Positions 7,163-15,017 of a DNA stretch of 16,509 nucleotides are shown here, one piece after another. The stretch is from contig JBHLPG010000076.1 of assembly GCA_048939725.1 (NCBI GenBank), positions 1-16,509 of the forward strand. Direction: 5' to 3'. Under the pieces are notes generated by a model. The model was not told the DNA's origin. It ran no database searches and saw nothing but the letters and a program-made list of their open reading frames with translations. Position numbers and translations under genes: made by a program. Numbering within the stretch: the first letter of the stretch is position 1; every line of letters begins with the position of its first letter. The DNA is from Hodarchaeum sp048939725. GTDB taxonomy: Archaea > Asgardarchaeota > Heimdallarchaeia > Hodarchaeales > Hodarchaeaceae.

Positions 7163-7615
7163 ATGTTTTCAGAAATTATTTATGTTCGAAAAGAAGAGGA
7201 AAACCAAAAAAATAAGACTCAGCTTCGTCTATTCGATTTTCTCTCCAAGAAGATGAAAGATAAAGAAGCAAAGGTAAATGAAGATCACCTAGCGAAGCGG
7301 TTGGCCGATCGCGCTCTTCTATTATTGTCATTCAAAGACACATCAACTCAAAACTTGAAATATGTATTGAATGTCCTTGGAATCCATACTTTGAAAGAGA
7401 AAAGGAACATCCTACAAGAGATCTATCGATTAATTCGGGAAGGGATTATTTACGTGCCAAGAGGACTCCCTCTATTGATTGACCAAGGTTCATTGTTTGA
7501 CACAAATAATAACTCCAATGAAGCTGAAGATATTGATATCTGTCTCCTTCGTCCATATGAAGATCTAATCAAAGAAATCCAGAATGCTATAACACAATTT
7601 CAGAATGCAAAGTAA
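7163..7615 (+). CDS. Hypothetical protein, tandem paralogue A, possibly winged helix
   Basis: A 150-residue protein with an excellent AGGAGGT (7149-7155) ahead of its ATG. The N-terminal 45 residues are highly charged (many Lys/Glu). Residues 47-145 match the next gene product at about 58 of 100 positions by eye, including DRAL (49-52), LLSFKDT (54-60), QNL, a REGI...P.GL stretch (92-102), IDQG (106-109) and PYEDLIKEIQ (131-140). The helix-helix-helix then short beta pattern, with RLIREGIIYVPRG (89-101) resembling a recognition helix and wing, suggests a winged-helix fold. It is not an identified regulator. The basic N-terminal extension is absent from the paralogue. Confidence 0.75.
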   Translation: MFSEIIYVRKEEENQKNKTQLRLFDFLSKKMKDKEAKVNEDHLAKRLADRALLLLSFKDTSTQNLKYVLNVLGIHTLKEKRNILQEIYRLIREGIIYVPRGLPLLIDQGSLFDTNNNSNEAEDIDICLLRPYEDLIKEIQNAITQFQNAK

Positions 7616-7723
7616 AATAAAGATTATAATTTTCTCCAAAAACTAAATTTTCCAAGATTTTATCAAAATTTTTAACTGAGATCCATTAAATCACTAAGTA
7701 TGTCACTGAAGGCTTGAATTTCA

Positions 7724-8107
7724 ATGAAACCTAAGAAAAACCTATTGTCAGAAATTAACATCAGTGATGAAGATAAGATTGGATTAACAGATCGTGCTCT
7801 CATTCTCTTATCATTCAAGGATACTGAGAAACAAAATTTGGAATTCTTACTCAACCTCCTTGATATCCGAACACTTCAAGAAACAGAAAGTATTCTTAGG
7901 GAGATCTTCCGACTAATCCAAGAGGGAATTGTCTTTATCCCACAAGGTTTAGCCAAAATAATTGACCAGGGTACACTGTTTAATATTAATGACCCCAATG
8001 AAATTAGAAATATCGATTTATGTCTTTTATGTCCTTATGATCAACTAATTAAAGAGATACAGGATGAAATTATAAAACTAAGAAAGGATAGAGACAAATC
8101 CAATTGA
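7724..8107 (+). CDS. Hypothetical protein, tandem paralogue B
   Basis: A 127-residue protein homologous over residues 21-119 to the preceding gene product, and sharing LTDRALILLSFKDT (21-34), RLIQEG, GLAKIIDQGTLF and PYDQLIKEIQ. It lacks the long charged N-terminal part of its paralogue. The start has a modest GAAGG at 7708-7712. It follows after a 108-bp gap that includes an AT-rich stretch (near 7621-7635) which could be its own promoter. The two copies differ at about 40% of aligned residues, so the duplication is not recent and both have been kept. The function is unknown, and the pair may form a heterodimer. Confidence 0.75.
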   Translation: MKPKKNLLSEINISDEDKIGLTDRALILLSFKDTEKQNLEFLLNLLDIRTLQETESILREIFRLIQEGIVFIPQGLAKIIDQGTLFNINDPNEIRNIDLCLLCPYDQLIKEIQDEIIKLRKDRDKSN

Positions 8108-8257
8108 TTATTAGCACAGCTGTTGTTGTCTCATATTTAATCCTTCCTGCACTACATAATAAGTGTTTGAATTCTTGATTGCGGATTAATTTGATTTCAT
8201 TCTCTCCTAAAATGCTTTAAGAAAGTACGAATTCTGGTTGCAAAAAGAGGTTAAACA

Positions 8258-9814
8258 ATGTATTTCCCTTTCTCTCTGAAATCGGCTTCTAATTGGTTAG
8301 ATTTTGTACCTGAACTTCTTTTAACTCTTCCAAATGATTCAAAACACGTAAATAATACAGAATTTCATAATTATCTTGCTTCTACTCTAGAAACTTTTTT
8401 CCCCGAAGCTTCTGAGCAATTTTTACTGACAATTTTTACTCTCTTGACAGAATCTACGGATGCAGGAAAATATGTTATTCTCCAAACATTACTCCTTGCT
8501 GAGGGAATATGGGAAGTACTAGCTCAAGATGAAACTTTTCAACCCCTCCTGACTGGCTTGGCTCTATCAACTGATAAAATATACGCAAAAAGTGCAGCAA
8601 CTTTTTCAAGCAAGCTGGAGGAATTTTTCATTCCTGAAGCAGAAGAAGCTATGCCTGAACTGTACGAAAAAGCAGAGAAAGAAGCTCTTGATGAGGCAGG
8701 ACTCGATGACATTTTAGAAGGTGCTTTAGAAGAGATTTCATACGAAGAATTCAAATCAGAAGCCACTCTCGGCAGACGGGCTAGACCCCGTTCTGTTCCT
8801 TCACCTGCAACATCCGCTCCTCAACCAGTTGCAGCTCCTAAACCTCCTGGAACCGTACCAGCAGCATCGCATGCTGCTGCGAGAACTGGTCCCCCTGCTC
8901 CAAAACCTGCCTCACCTCCACCTGTAGCTGCTGCTAGTGCACCTCCTCGTGAAGCTACGCCACCTTCTCCCGCACCTCTCCCAAGCCCCGCGCCTACTTC
9001 TATTAAAGCAGCGGACACATTCGAAGTTCGAGAGAAGGAGGTGTCAAAAAAGCGGAAAAAAGCAGTAGTTAAAGCTGATGAAGTTGGAATAGAAGCAGAA
9101 CCTCTATCCTCCGAAGAATCGTCTGTTTCCAGCGAAACCATGCACACTCATGTTCATTATTACTCGAAAATGCTTTCTCGGAAAACCTACCCTCTGCACA
9201 TAACATTATCACGAGTTGCTAGAGAACTTTCCAAGGACAAGTCCCACTTTCTCTCGGGTGAAAAAGAAAAGGAAACTCGAGGAGAATTTGAATTAACTGA
9301 TGTTACGAAACGCCTGGTCGTAGAACCTTTATTGAGTGGTTGTTTAGTTCAGCCTTCCTCGCAATTTGTAGATCCCCGTGCACAAAACCTTCCAAAAGTA
9401 TTGACCTTCTTTGTTACCCCTCTAGTGGATGCTGGATTTCGAACTACTTCTCTTACTGGAGCAATTTCAGTCAAAAGTGAGACTGGAACAGTCTTATTAA
9501 AACTCAGTCTACCTGACTTAGCTGTAACTAGCCACCGTGTTAGCAAAACAGCTGCTATAGTGGGTACGGTTGGTGGAGGAATCATGCCAGCTTTTGATCT
9601 GTTATTTAATGCAGGCCTTCAAGTTACTCTCGCGAGTCAATTAGCTACCATTAATCCTCAACTTCATGGGATTTTTGACATGCTGTGGGTGGTTATGGGG
9701 GCTCAAGTCCTTCTTTTCATTATTGCAATTACAATTGCCCTTCTATGGTATTGGAAAAAAGGACGGGCAAAAGTTGCTCCTGACCGTGCTTCAACCCTCC
9801 AACTTCCCCAATAA
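8258..9814 (+). CDS. Unknown membrane-anchored protein with Pro/Ala-rich linker, first gene of the M16 operon
   Basis: The 518-residue product starts at an ATG after AGAGG (8246-8250). In order there are: a helical domain (about 1-120); an acidic segment (121-170); a low-complexity Pro/Ala-rich linker (174-247) with higher GC than its surroundings; a basic patch EKEVSKKRKKAVVK (259-272); a mostly beta-looking domain (about 296-425, beginning HVHYYSKMLSRKTYPL); a small-residue hydrophobic stretch (about 430-452); and a strong transmembrane helix near 475-498, followed by WKKGR and a short tail. By the positive-inside rule the tail is cytosolic. There is no N-terminal signal peptide, so the topology of the large N-terminal part is uncertain if both hydrophobic stretches span the membrane. 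It precedes the M16 genes by 56 bp and may be their anchor or substrate (inference). The family is not recognised. Confidence 0.8.
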   Translation: MYFPFSLKSASNWLDFVPELLLTLPNDSKHVNNTEFHNYLASTLETFFPEASEQFLLTIFTLLTESTDAGKYVILQTLLLAEGIWEVLAQDETFQPLLTGLALSTDKIYAKSAATFSSKLEEFFIPEAEEAMPELYEKAEKEALDEAGLDDILEGALEEISYEEFKSEATLGRRARPRSVPSPATSAPQPVAAPKPPGTVPAASHAAARTGPPAPKPASPPPVAAASAPPREATPPSPAPLPSPAPTSIKAADTFEVREKEVSKKRKKAVVKADEVGIEAEPLSSEESSVSSETMHTHVHYYSKMLSRKTYPLHITLSRVARELSKDKSHFLSGEKEKETRGEFELTDVTKRLVVEPLLSGCLVQPSSQFVDPRAQNLPKVLTFFVTPLVDAGFRTTSLTGAISVKSETGTVLLKLSLPDLAVTSHRVSKTAAIVGTVGGGIMPAFDLLFNAGLQVTLASQLATINPQLHGIFDMLWVVMGAQVLLFIIAITIALLWYWKKGRAKVAPDRASTLQLPQ

Positions 9815-9870
9815 TGATCACTGTTCGAATTACACCTCAAACACATTAATTCTCTTAAGGAGATTATTCA

Positions 9871-11124
9871 ATGTTCTCAACTATAATTCGTCCATATCCT
9901 AACTTACGTACCGTGTGTCTTGGTATAGTTACTCATTATGGTGCTGCTCATGATGATCTTGCTGGTTCTACGCAGGTTCTTTTACAAACTATGGCAAGGG
10001 GAACAAGACAACATAATGAACTGGAAATCGCACGACTAATTGATGGTACTGGTGGTGCTTTATTCTCTGCAACGGAGAAGGATTACTCAATAATTGGTGC
10101 ACAAGTTCAACCAAAGTTCGTTGTTCGAACATTAGATCTCCTCTGTGAAATGATCTCAGAGCCTACCCTTGATGAGAACCATTTTCTTATAGAAAAGCAG
10201 AATCTGGAACAGATTTATCATCAAGTGCAGTCGAATCCACTACGAAGAATGCTATTGTTCGATGCGGATAAAGCTGCTTTTGGAGAGACTCATCCCCTTG
10301 GCCGCTCTCAAATAGGAACCCCAGATTCCTTAAATCAACTAACAAGAGATAATCTAAAAGAAACTCATCAAAAATTGCTTGTCAATCCTTGGGGTTTTGC
10401 AGTCGGATCGATTTCTGATTCCCTTCAAAAGCAAATCAATCAGAAGTTTGGAGAATTTTCAGCTAATTTAGGTAAAAATACTCAAAAATCCCAATCTTTA
10501 CCTCAGAGAAAAGTCCCCCCAAATCACTTGATTTCTACAGCAACAAAGGAGGATGGAAATGTTTATTTATGTATTAACATCACAATAGAGATGGATCCAA
10601 GTTTAATTGGATTAGCTCGATTTTCAAGCGCTTTATTGGGGGAGTCTTTCGGATCCAGGATGTTTACAGTTTTACGTGACCAGAAAGCCTTTGGTTACAT
10701 TGCAGGAGCAACACTGAAACTTTTTGAGAATCTATTGGTTCTACGGTGTTTTATGGAAACCTCTCCAAAGCGAACAGAAGAAGCAATTGACTCATTAGTA
10801 GAGATTTTAGTTGATATGGGGAAAAAGAAAATCGGGTCTGAAGAATATGATACGACGCGAAATTTTATTCTAGGTCAATTAGATCTCGCATTTGATGATT
10901 CCCGACAAGCTGCATCCAGAATAATTAATCGTAAAGTTCATGGTCTTTCACCCCATATTGAATCTGGATACGAAGAAATCCAAGGAGTCACTCCAAAAGA
11001 GCTCCTCTCATGGTGGAGTTCGTCTCTTTTAATCCCCGAGAATTTTAGTTTAGCTATTCATGGGGATATTGATTCTAGTAACATCAAACAAATCTGGAAA
11101 AATAAGTCTTATAACGTAACCTGA
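9871..11124 (+). CDS. M16B peptidase-like protein, catalytically dead subunit with intact R/Y pair
   Basis: This 417-residue protein has the two-lobe layout of M16B (insulinase/MPP-type) peptidases. The zinc motif HxxEH is replaced by Gln35-Val-Leu-Leu38-Gln39 (STQVLLQTMARGT against the usual SHFLEHMxFKGT), so it cannot bind the catalytic zinc. The second lobe keeps SRMFTVLRDQKAFGY (262-276), with Arg269 and Tyr276 spaced as in the substrate-binding R/Y pair of the family. In mitochondrial processing peptidase and bacterial M16B heterodimers one subunit is zinc-active and the partner is inactive, and the next gene supplies the zinc site. The N-terminus lacks part of the first strand of the fold. 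The start follows AAGGAG (9857-9862). No signal peptide is seen, so it acts in the cytosol. Confidence 0.88.
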   Translation: MFSTIIRPYPNLRTVCLGIVTHYGAAHDDLAGSTQVLLQTMARGTRQHNELEIARLIDGTGGALFSATEKDYSIIGAQVQPKFVVRTLDLLCEMISEPTLDENHFLIEKQNLEQIYHQVQSNPLRRMLLFDADKAAFGETHPLGRSQIGTPDSLNQLTRDNLKETHQKLLVNPWGFAVGSISDSLQKQINQKFGEFSANLGKNTQKSQSLPQRKVPPNHLISTATKEDGNVYLCINITIEMDPSLIGLARFSSALLGESFGSRMFTVLRDQKAFGYIAGATLKLFENLLVLRCFMETSPKRTEEAIDSLVEILVDMGKKKIGSEEYDTTRNFILGQLDLAFDDSRQAASRIINRKVHGLSPHIESGYEEIQGVTPKELLSWWSSSLLIPENFSLAIHGDIDSSNIKQIWKNKSYNVT

Positions 11125-11134
11125 GGGTGTTTCA

Positions 11135-12442
11135 ATGAATGATGAACATTCTAAATTGGTATCTTTGGACAACAATCTAAAATTACACCTAACTTCTATT
11201 CCTGGTGGGAAAACCACATTATTCGCAGTAGGATTTCATGCTGGAAGTATGTATGAAGAAGGTTTTGGCTCTGGATCAAATGATGGCATTAGTCACTTCT
11301 TAGAACATATGTTCTTCAAGGGTACACCCACAAGGACTGCGAAACAAGTGAATGAGGACTTTACTCGCCTAGGAGCTGATTTAAATGCGTTTACCAGCTA
11401 TGATCACACAGTTTATTATGCAAAGGTTCCAACACGAAATTTGCATAAAGCTGCAGAAATTTGGAAGGATTTATTAGTCAACGACGTTATTAATCCAGAA
11501 GAATTTGAAGCTGAAAAACAAGTAGTTTTACAAGAGATCCAATTATATGCAGATATGCCCGAATTTGATACAAATTATACAGTTCGTCAAAAACAATTTG
11601 CGGGAACCGCATTAGAGCATAACATTCTAGGAAGTCCTGAATCGGTGGGAGCTATTACCTTAGACATGATGACTGATTATATCTCACGATATTATTCCCT
11701 AGATAATGCCATCGTAACTTTAATTGGAGGTTACGATTTAGAAGAAGAAAAAGAACACCTAGGCTCACTTTTTGATGATCCAATCTCTGATCCCCGAACT
11801 CATCCTATTTATCCTCCACGGTTGGATTTAAATATACCTGGGAAAAATCGTCTCAAGTATTATAGGAAGGAACTTGAAAAACCACTATCTTATGTCGCCT
11901 TATCTTGGGCAACTCCTGGCCTCAATTCATCAGATTTCTATCCTTTATTGTTACTGAATACATTTATGGGAAATTCTCGAACATCGCTATTATATCGTGA
12001 AATAACTAGCAAAGGGATAGCAAGTGTATGTCGTTTTGGATTCGAAGCACTTTATGATGTCTCGATAAGTAGCATTTTTTACATAAGCCCACCCCAAAAA
12101 ACTGAAATGGTCTTCCAGAAGGTCATGAATTTACTTGTTAAAGTTCACAACCAAGAAATTACTTCTCAAATTGTTAATGCGTTGAAAGATGAAACTCTAG
12201 GATCCTATATTAGTGAAATCGAAGATCCAACCAATTACGGGATTGATCTTCTACAAAAGTATATTAAATTTCGCCATCCCCTCTCTGTGACAGAATTTTT
12301 AGGCAATATTGAGAAAATCTCCACAGAAGATATTCAAAGTGCTAAAAACAAATGTTTTGAGAATCTAAATATGACAGTATATGCTACTGGCAGTATCCCA
12401 ATTAATTGGGATCCACAATTTCCAGATCATGGTCCCTGGTGA
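11135..12442 (+). CDS. M16B zinc metallopeptidase, catalytic subunit
   Basis: A 435-residue M16 peptidase with the inverted zinc motif His54-Phe-Leu-Glu57-His58 in GISHFLEHMFFKGT (51-64) and the third ligand probably Glu134, seven residues after Glu127 (EAEKQVVLQEI), at the usual distance. The R/Y pair in the second lobe is incomplete: the aligned stretch SLLYREITSKGIASV (284-298) keeps Arg288, but a Ser or Ile stands where the Tyr should be. That lack is supplied by the preceding gene, only 10 bp upstream, which strongly suggests an obligate heterodimer made from one mRNA. Substrates of such archaeal pairs are not established; peptides or protein segments are likely. No signal peptide is seen, so it is cytosolic. 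Confidence 0.93.
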   Translation: MNDEHSKLVSLDNNLKLHLTSIPGGKTTLFAVGFHAGSMYEEGFGSGSNDGISHFLEHMFFKGTPTRTAKQVNEDFTRLGADLNAFTSYDHTVYYAKVPTRNLHKAAEIWKDLLVNDVINPEEFEAEKQVVLQEIQLYADMPEFDTNYTVRQKQFAGTALEHNILGSPESVGAITLDMMTDYISRYYSLDNAIVTLIGGYDLEEEKEHLGSLFDDPISDPRTHPIYPPRLDLNIPGKNRLKYYRKELEKPLSYVALSWATPGLNSSDFYPLLLLNTFMGNSRTSLLYREITSKGIASVCRFGFEALYDVSISSIFYISPPQKTEMVFQKVMNLLVKVHNQEITSQIVNALKDETLGSYISEIEDPTNYGIDLLQKYIKFRHPLSVTEFLGNIEKISTEDIQSAKNKCFENLNMTVYATGSIPINWDPQFPDHGPW

Positions 12443-12473
12443 CAGTAATAAAATCAAACTAATGGGTGAATAA

Positions 12474-13319
12474 ATGTCTTTTACAACAGGACTTTCTATT
12501 CAACAAGTTAAGAATATCCTCCCTTCAGACTGGATAAAAATTGCTACTGCTATTCGATTACAGCATATTGAATTCGATCAAACAGTTTTTGATGACATCG
12601 AGAACGTACTGAAAGTCTTCGAGGCCCCTCAAACAGTAATTCATGCGCCATATATCGAGGATTATGGTACTGATTTATCTACAAAAAAGCAGGAAGTTGA
12701 TCGGTTTGTTGACAACGTTCTTACCTTTCAAAAGGAATTAAACATTATCGGAGTCGTTGTTCATCCTCCTACAGATGCAGGAGGCTCGTGGGAGACATTT
12801 TATGATCGATTGGAGAAGTTACCTCTCCCTTTGCTTGAAAATATGCCATATCAATCATGGGAGGAATTCCAAGAATTCATTGAAACAACCCAGGCAAATG
12901 TTAACAGAAACGTTGGGATGTGCTTTGATATTCCACATTCATGGATAACTCATGGTGAAAATTTCCTAAAACTCCCTGAATTTTGTATGAATTTCCTTCG
13001 TGAACCAACAGGTTATATCCATATCTCTGGAGGAACACGAGAGGAGGACACACATTTTCCATTATTAACAGAGGGGGATATGCCAATAACTCCTGTCGAG
13101 AAATTTATAAAGGGTATTCCCTTTACAGGAACAGTAACGATGGAATTGGGACCACGATCCCTCAATGATCTTAACAAAATTTTCCAATCTTATGTTCTGA
13201 TGCTGGGAATTGCTGGCAAAAGGTTCCACAAACTTCAAGTGATGGTTAAGCGTCCTTTTATAATGCGAAAAGTGCATCAATTAGCAGACAAGTCAAGTTC
13301 AGACCTTCTCCAAAGGTAA
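12474..13319 (+). CDS. Xylose-isomerase-like / endonuclease IV-like TIM-barrel protein
   Basis: The 281-residue protein has strand-end motifs of the AP-endonuclease family 2 / sugar isomerase-epimerase fold: VIHAPY (55-60), VVVHPP (94-99), LLENMP (120-125), CFDIPHSW (150-157), YIHISGG (181-187), HFPLLTEGDMP (194-204) and TMELG (222-226). Probable divalent-metal residues are Glu122, Asp152, His155, His183 or His194 and Glu224. Members include sugar-phosphate or inosose isomerases and epimerases as well as DNA repair enzymes; the sequence alone does not choose. The neighbouring glucosidase favours a sugar role weakly. The start follows GGGTGAA. The C-terminal 30 residues are basic and may be a lineage-specific tail. 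The gap to the M16 gene is 31 bp. Confidence 0.82.
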   Translation: MSFTTGLSIQQVKNILPSDWIKIATAIRLQHIEFDQTVFDDIENVLKVFEAPQTVIHAPYIEDYGTDLSTKKQEVDRFVDNVLTFQKELNIIGVVVHPPTDAGGSWETFYDRLEKLPLPLLENMPYQSWEEFQEFIETTQANVNRNVGMCFDIPHSWITHGENFLKLPEFCMNFLREPTGYIHISGGTREEDTHFPLLTEGDMPITPVEKFIKGIPFTGTVTMELGPRSLNDLNKIFQSYVLMLGIAGKRFHKLQVMVKRPFIMRKVHQLADKSSSDLLQR

Positions 13320-13366
13320 TTTATCACATAAGACCAATATTCAATCCCATCAAAGGATGACATGTC

Positions 13367-15016
13367 GTGGGATCTATAAAATGGTGGCAGAAAGCGGTTT
13401 TTTATCAAATCTATCCTCGGTCATTTGCTGATAGCACTAATAATGGGATTGGTGATCTTCAAGGTGTCATTAACCGACTGGATTACTTACAAGAGCTTGG
13501 GATAGATGCAATTTGGTTTTCACCCTTCTTTTCTTCTCCACAAAAGGACTTTGGATATGACATCAGTGATTATCGAGCTATTGATCCTGAATATGGGAAG
13601 ATGAAGGATTTTGAAGAATTACTAAAAAAGGCTCATTCCCTTGAAATTAGAATTATTTTAGACATGGTGTTGAATCATACATCTGATGAACACCCCTGGT
13701 TTCTCGAATCACACTCAAGCAGAGAAAATCCAAAACGAGATTGGTATATTTGGAGAGAAGGGCGGGGAAGAAATCAAACTAAACCCCCAAATAATTGGAA
13801 GGCTATCATTGGAGGATCCGCATGGAAATGGGATGAACACACGCAGGAGTTCTATTTGCACCAATTTTTACCGTGTCAACCTGATCTTAATTGGTATAAT
13901 GAGGCTATTCAAGATGAGATGTTTGAGGTTCTCCGATTTTGGCTAGATAAGGGTGTAGATGGCTTTCGATTAGATATTATTCATACACTTTTTGAGGATG
14001 GTGATTTTCGTAATAACCCACGAAGCTGGCGATTACTACCTTCTATTGATTCAGCAGCTTCTCTGTTTCAGACCCCAAAATACACACAATTTCTTCCAGA
14101 AACCGTTAATATGTGTATTCGCATTCGTAATCTTATTGATTCTTACTCTCCAGACCGAATGATTGTAGGAGAAGCAATGGGAGGACCACGAATATTTCGG
14201 CCTCTTTACGGAGAAAATAACAATGGTTTAAACCTCGTTTTTAACTTTAAATTCAGTGATCAATCATTTTCAGCAAGGAATTTTATGCACGTAATAAAAG
14301 AATCGGAAACAATTCTCTCGGACCCATATTGGCCTTGTTATTTCTTTTCTAATCATGACAAGCCTCGCATGATTTCCAGATTTGGTAATAGTAAAGAAAA
14401 AGCAAAATTACTTACTCTTCTTCTCCTCACTGTTCGAGGTACCCCTTTCATCTACTATGGTGAAGAGATTGGAATGCAACAAGGAAAAATTCCTAAGGAA
14501 GCACTTAGAGATCCGATTGCAAGCCTCAAGATCCTGGGTATTCCTGTTGGTAAGTTTTTTGGCCGGGATGGGTGTAGAACTCCGATGCAATGGGATAGCT
14601 CGATTGGAAATGCCGGATTTTCCTCTAATCCGAAAATTACCCCCTGGTTACCGATTAGTACAAATTCAGATAGAATCAATGTAGAAATCCAAAAAAATGA
14701 TGAAAAATCAATGTTTTCGTATTTTAAGAGAGCACTGGAAATTAGAAAGACTGAAAATGCGCTCTCTAAAGGAACACTACACAATCTTATGATCCCACGT
14801 AAAGGTTGCCTTACATTCGAACGTAAAGATAACCAAGAAGGTATTTTAGTTATCTTAAACTTTAATAAGAGACAAGTTCAAGTGCAAAATCCCTATCCTT
14901 TTTCAAAGGTTATCTTCTCGACTGATAAGCTAAAAATCTCCGAAATAAATACAACAAATTCTCTTATCATCCAAGCATATGAAGGAGTCCTACTAAAATT
15001 CAGTTTAGATCAGTAA
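13367..15016 (+). CDS. GH13 alpha-glucosidase, oligo-1,6-glucosidase-like
   Basis: A 549-residue GH13 enzyme of normal length with DMVLNHTSDEHPWF (99-112), the QPDLN signature (171-175) typical of the oligo-1,6-glucosidase subfamily, the nucleophile Asp203 in GFRLDII, the acid/base Glu269 in VGEAMGG, and Asp331 in SNHDKPR. It would split terminal alpha-glucosidic bonds of small oligosaccharides in the cytosol; no signal peptide is seen. The residue after the nucleophile is Ile, bulky like the Val of isomaltases, which hints at alpha-1,6 activity without proving it. The start is a GTG, eight bases after AAAGGATGA. An out-of-frame ATG at 13362 overlaps the start and ends after five codons. The trehalose-synthase branch is an alternative. 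It is the last gene of the operon and its stop lies one base from the opposing hypD stop. Confidence 0.92.
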   Translation: MGSIKWWQKAVFYQIYPRSFADSTNNGIGDLQGVINRLDYLQELGIDAIWFSPFFSSPQKDFGYDISDYRAIDPEYGKMKDFEELLKKAHSLEIRIILDMVLNHTSDEHPWFLESHSSRENPKRDWYIWREGRGRNQTKPPNNWKAIIGGSAWKWDEHTQEFYLHQFLPCQPDLNWYNEAIQDEMFEVLRFWLDKGVDGFRLDIIHTLFEDGDFRNNPRSWRLLPSIDSAASLFQTPKYTQFLPETVNMCIRIRNLIDSYSPDRMIVGEAMGGPRIFRPLYGENNNGLNLVFNFKFSDQSFSARNFMHVIKESETILSDPYWPCYFFSNHDKPRMISRFGNSKEKAKLLTLLLLTVRGTPFIYYGEEIGMQQGKIPKEALRDPIASLKILGIPVGKFFGRDGCRTPMQWDSSIGNAGFSSNPKITPWLPISTNSDRINVEIQKNDEKSMFSYFKRALEIRKTENALSKGTLHNLMIPRKGCLTFERKDNQEGILVILNFNKRQVQVQNPYPFSKVIFSTDKLKISEINTTNSLIIQAYEGVLLKFSLDQ

Positions 15017-15017
15017 T

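Noticed and set aside
8169..8241. Imperfect direct repeat GAATTCTTGATTGC / GAATTCTGGTTGC before the membrane protein gene
   Set aside because: There are only two short copies with a gap and mismatch in AT-rich DNA; not enough to call a repeat or binding site.
8821..9147. 108-codon minus-strand frame rich in Gly and Ala
   Set aside because: It is the antisense of the Pro/Ala-rich linker; low-complexity GC-rich codons keep the opposite strand free of stops. There is no start signal.
9666..9902. 78-codon plus-strand frame bridging the membrane protein and the first M16 gene
   Set aside because: It overlaps the end of one supported gene and the start of the next, and has no ribosome binding site.
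14382..14784. Overlapping frames on both strands inside the glucosidase gene
   Set aside because: The GH13 frame is continuous with all catalytic motifs; the others lack ribosome sites and family features.
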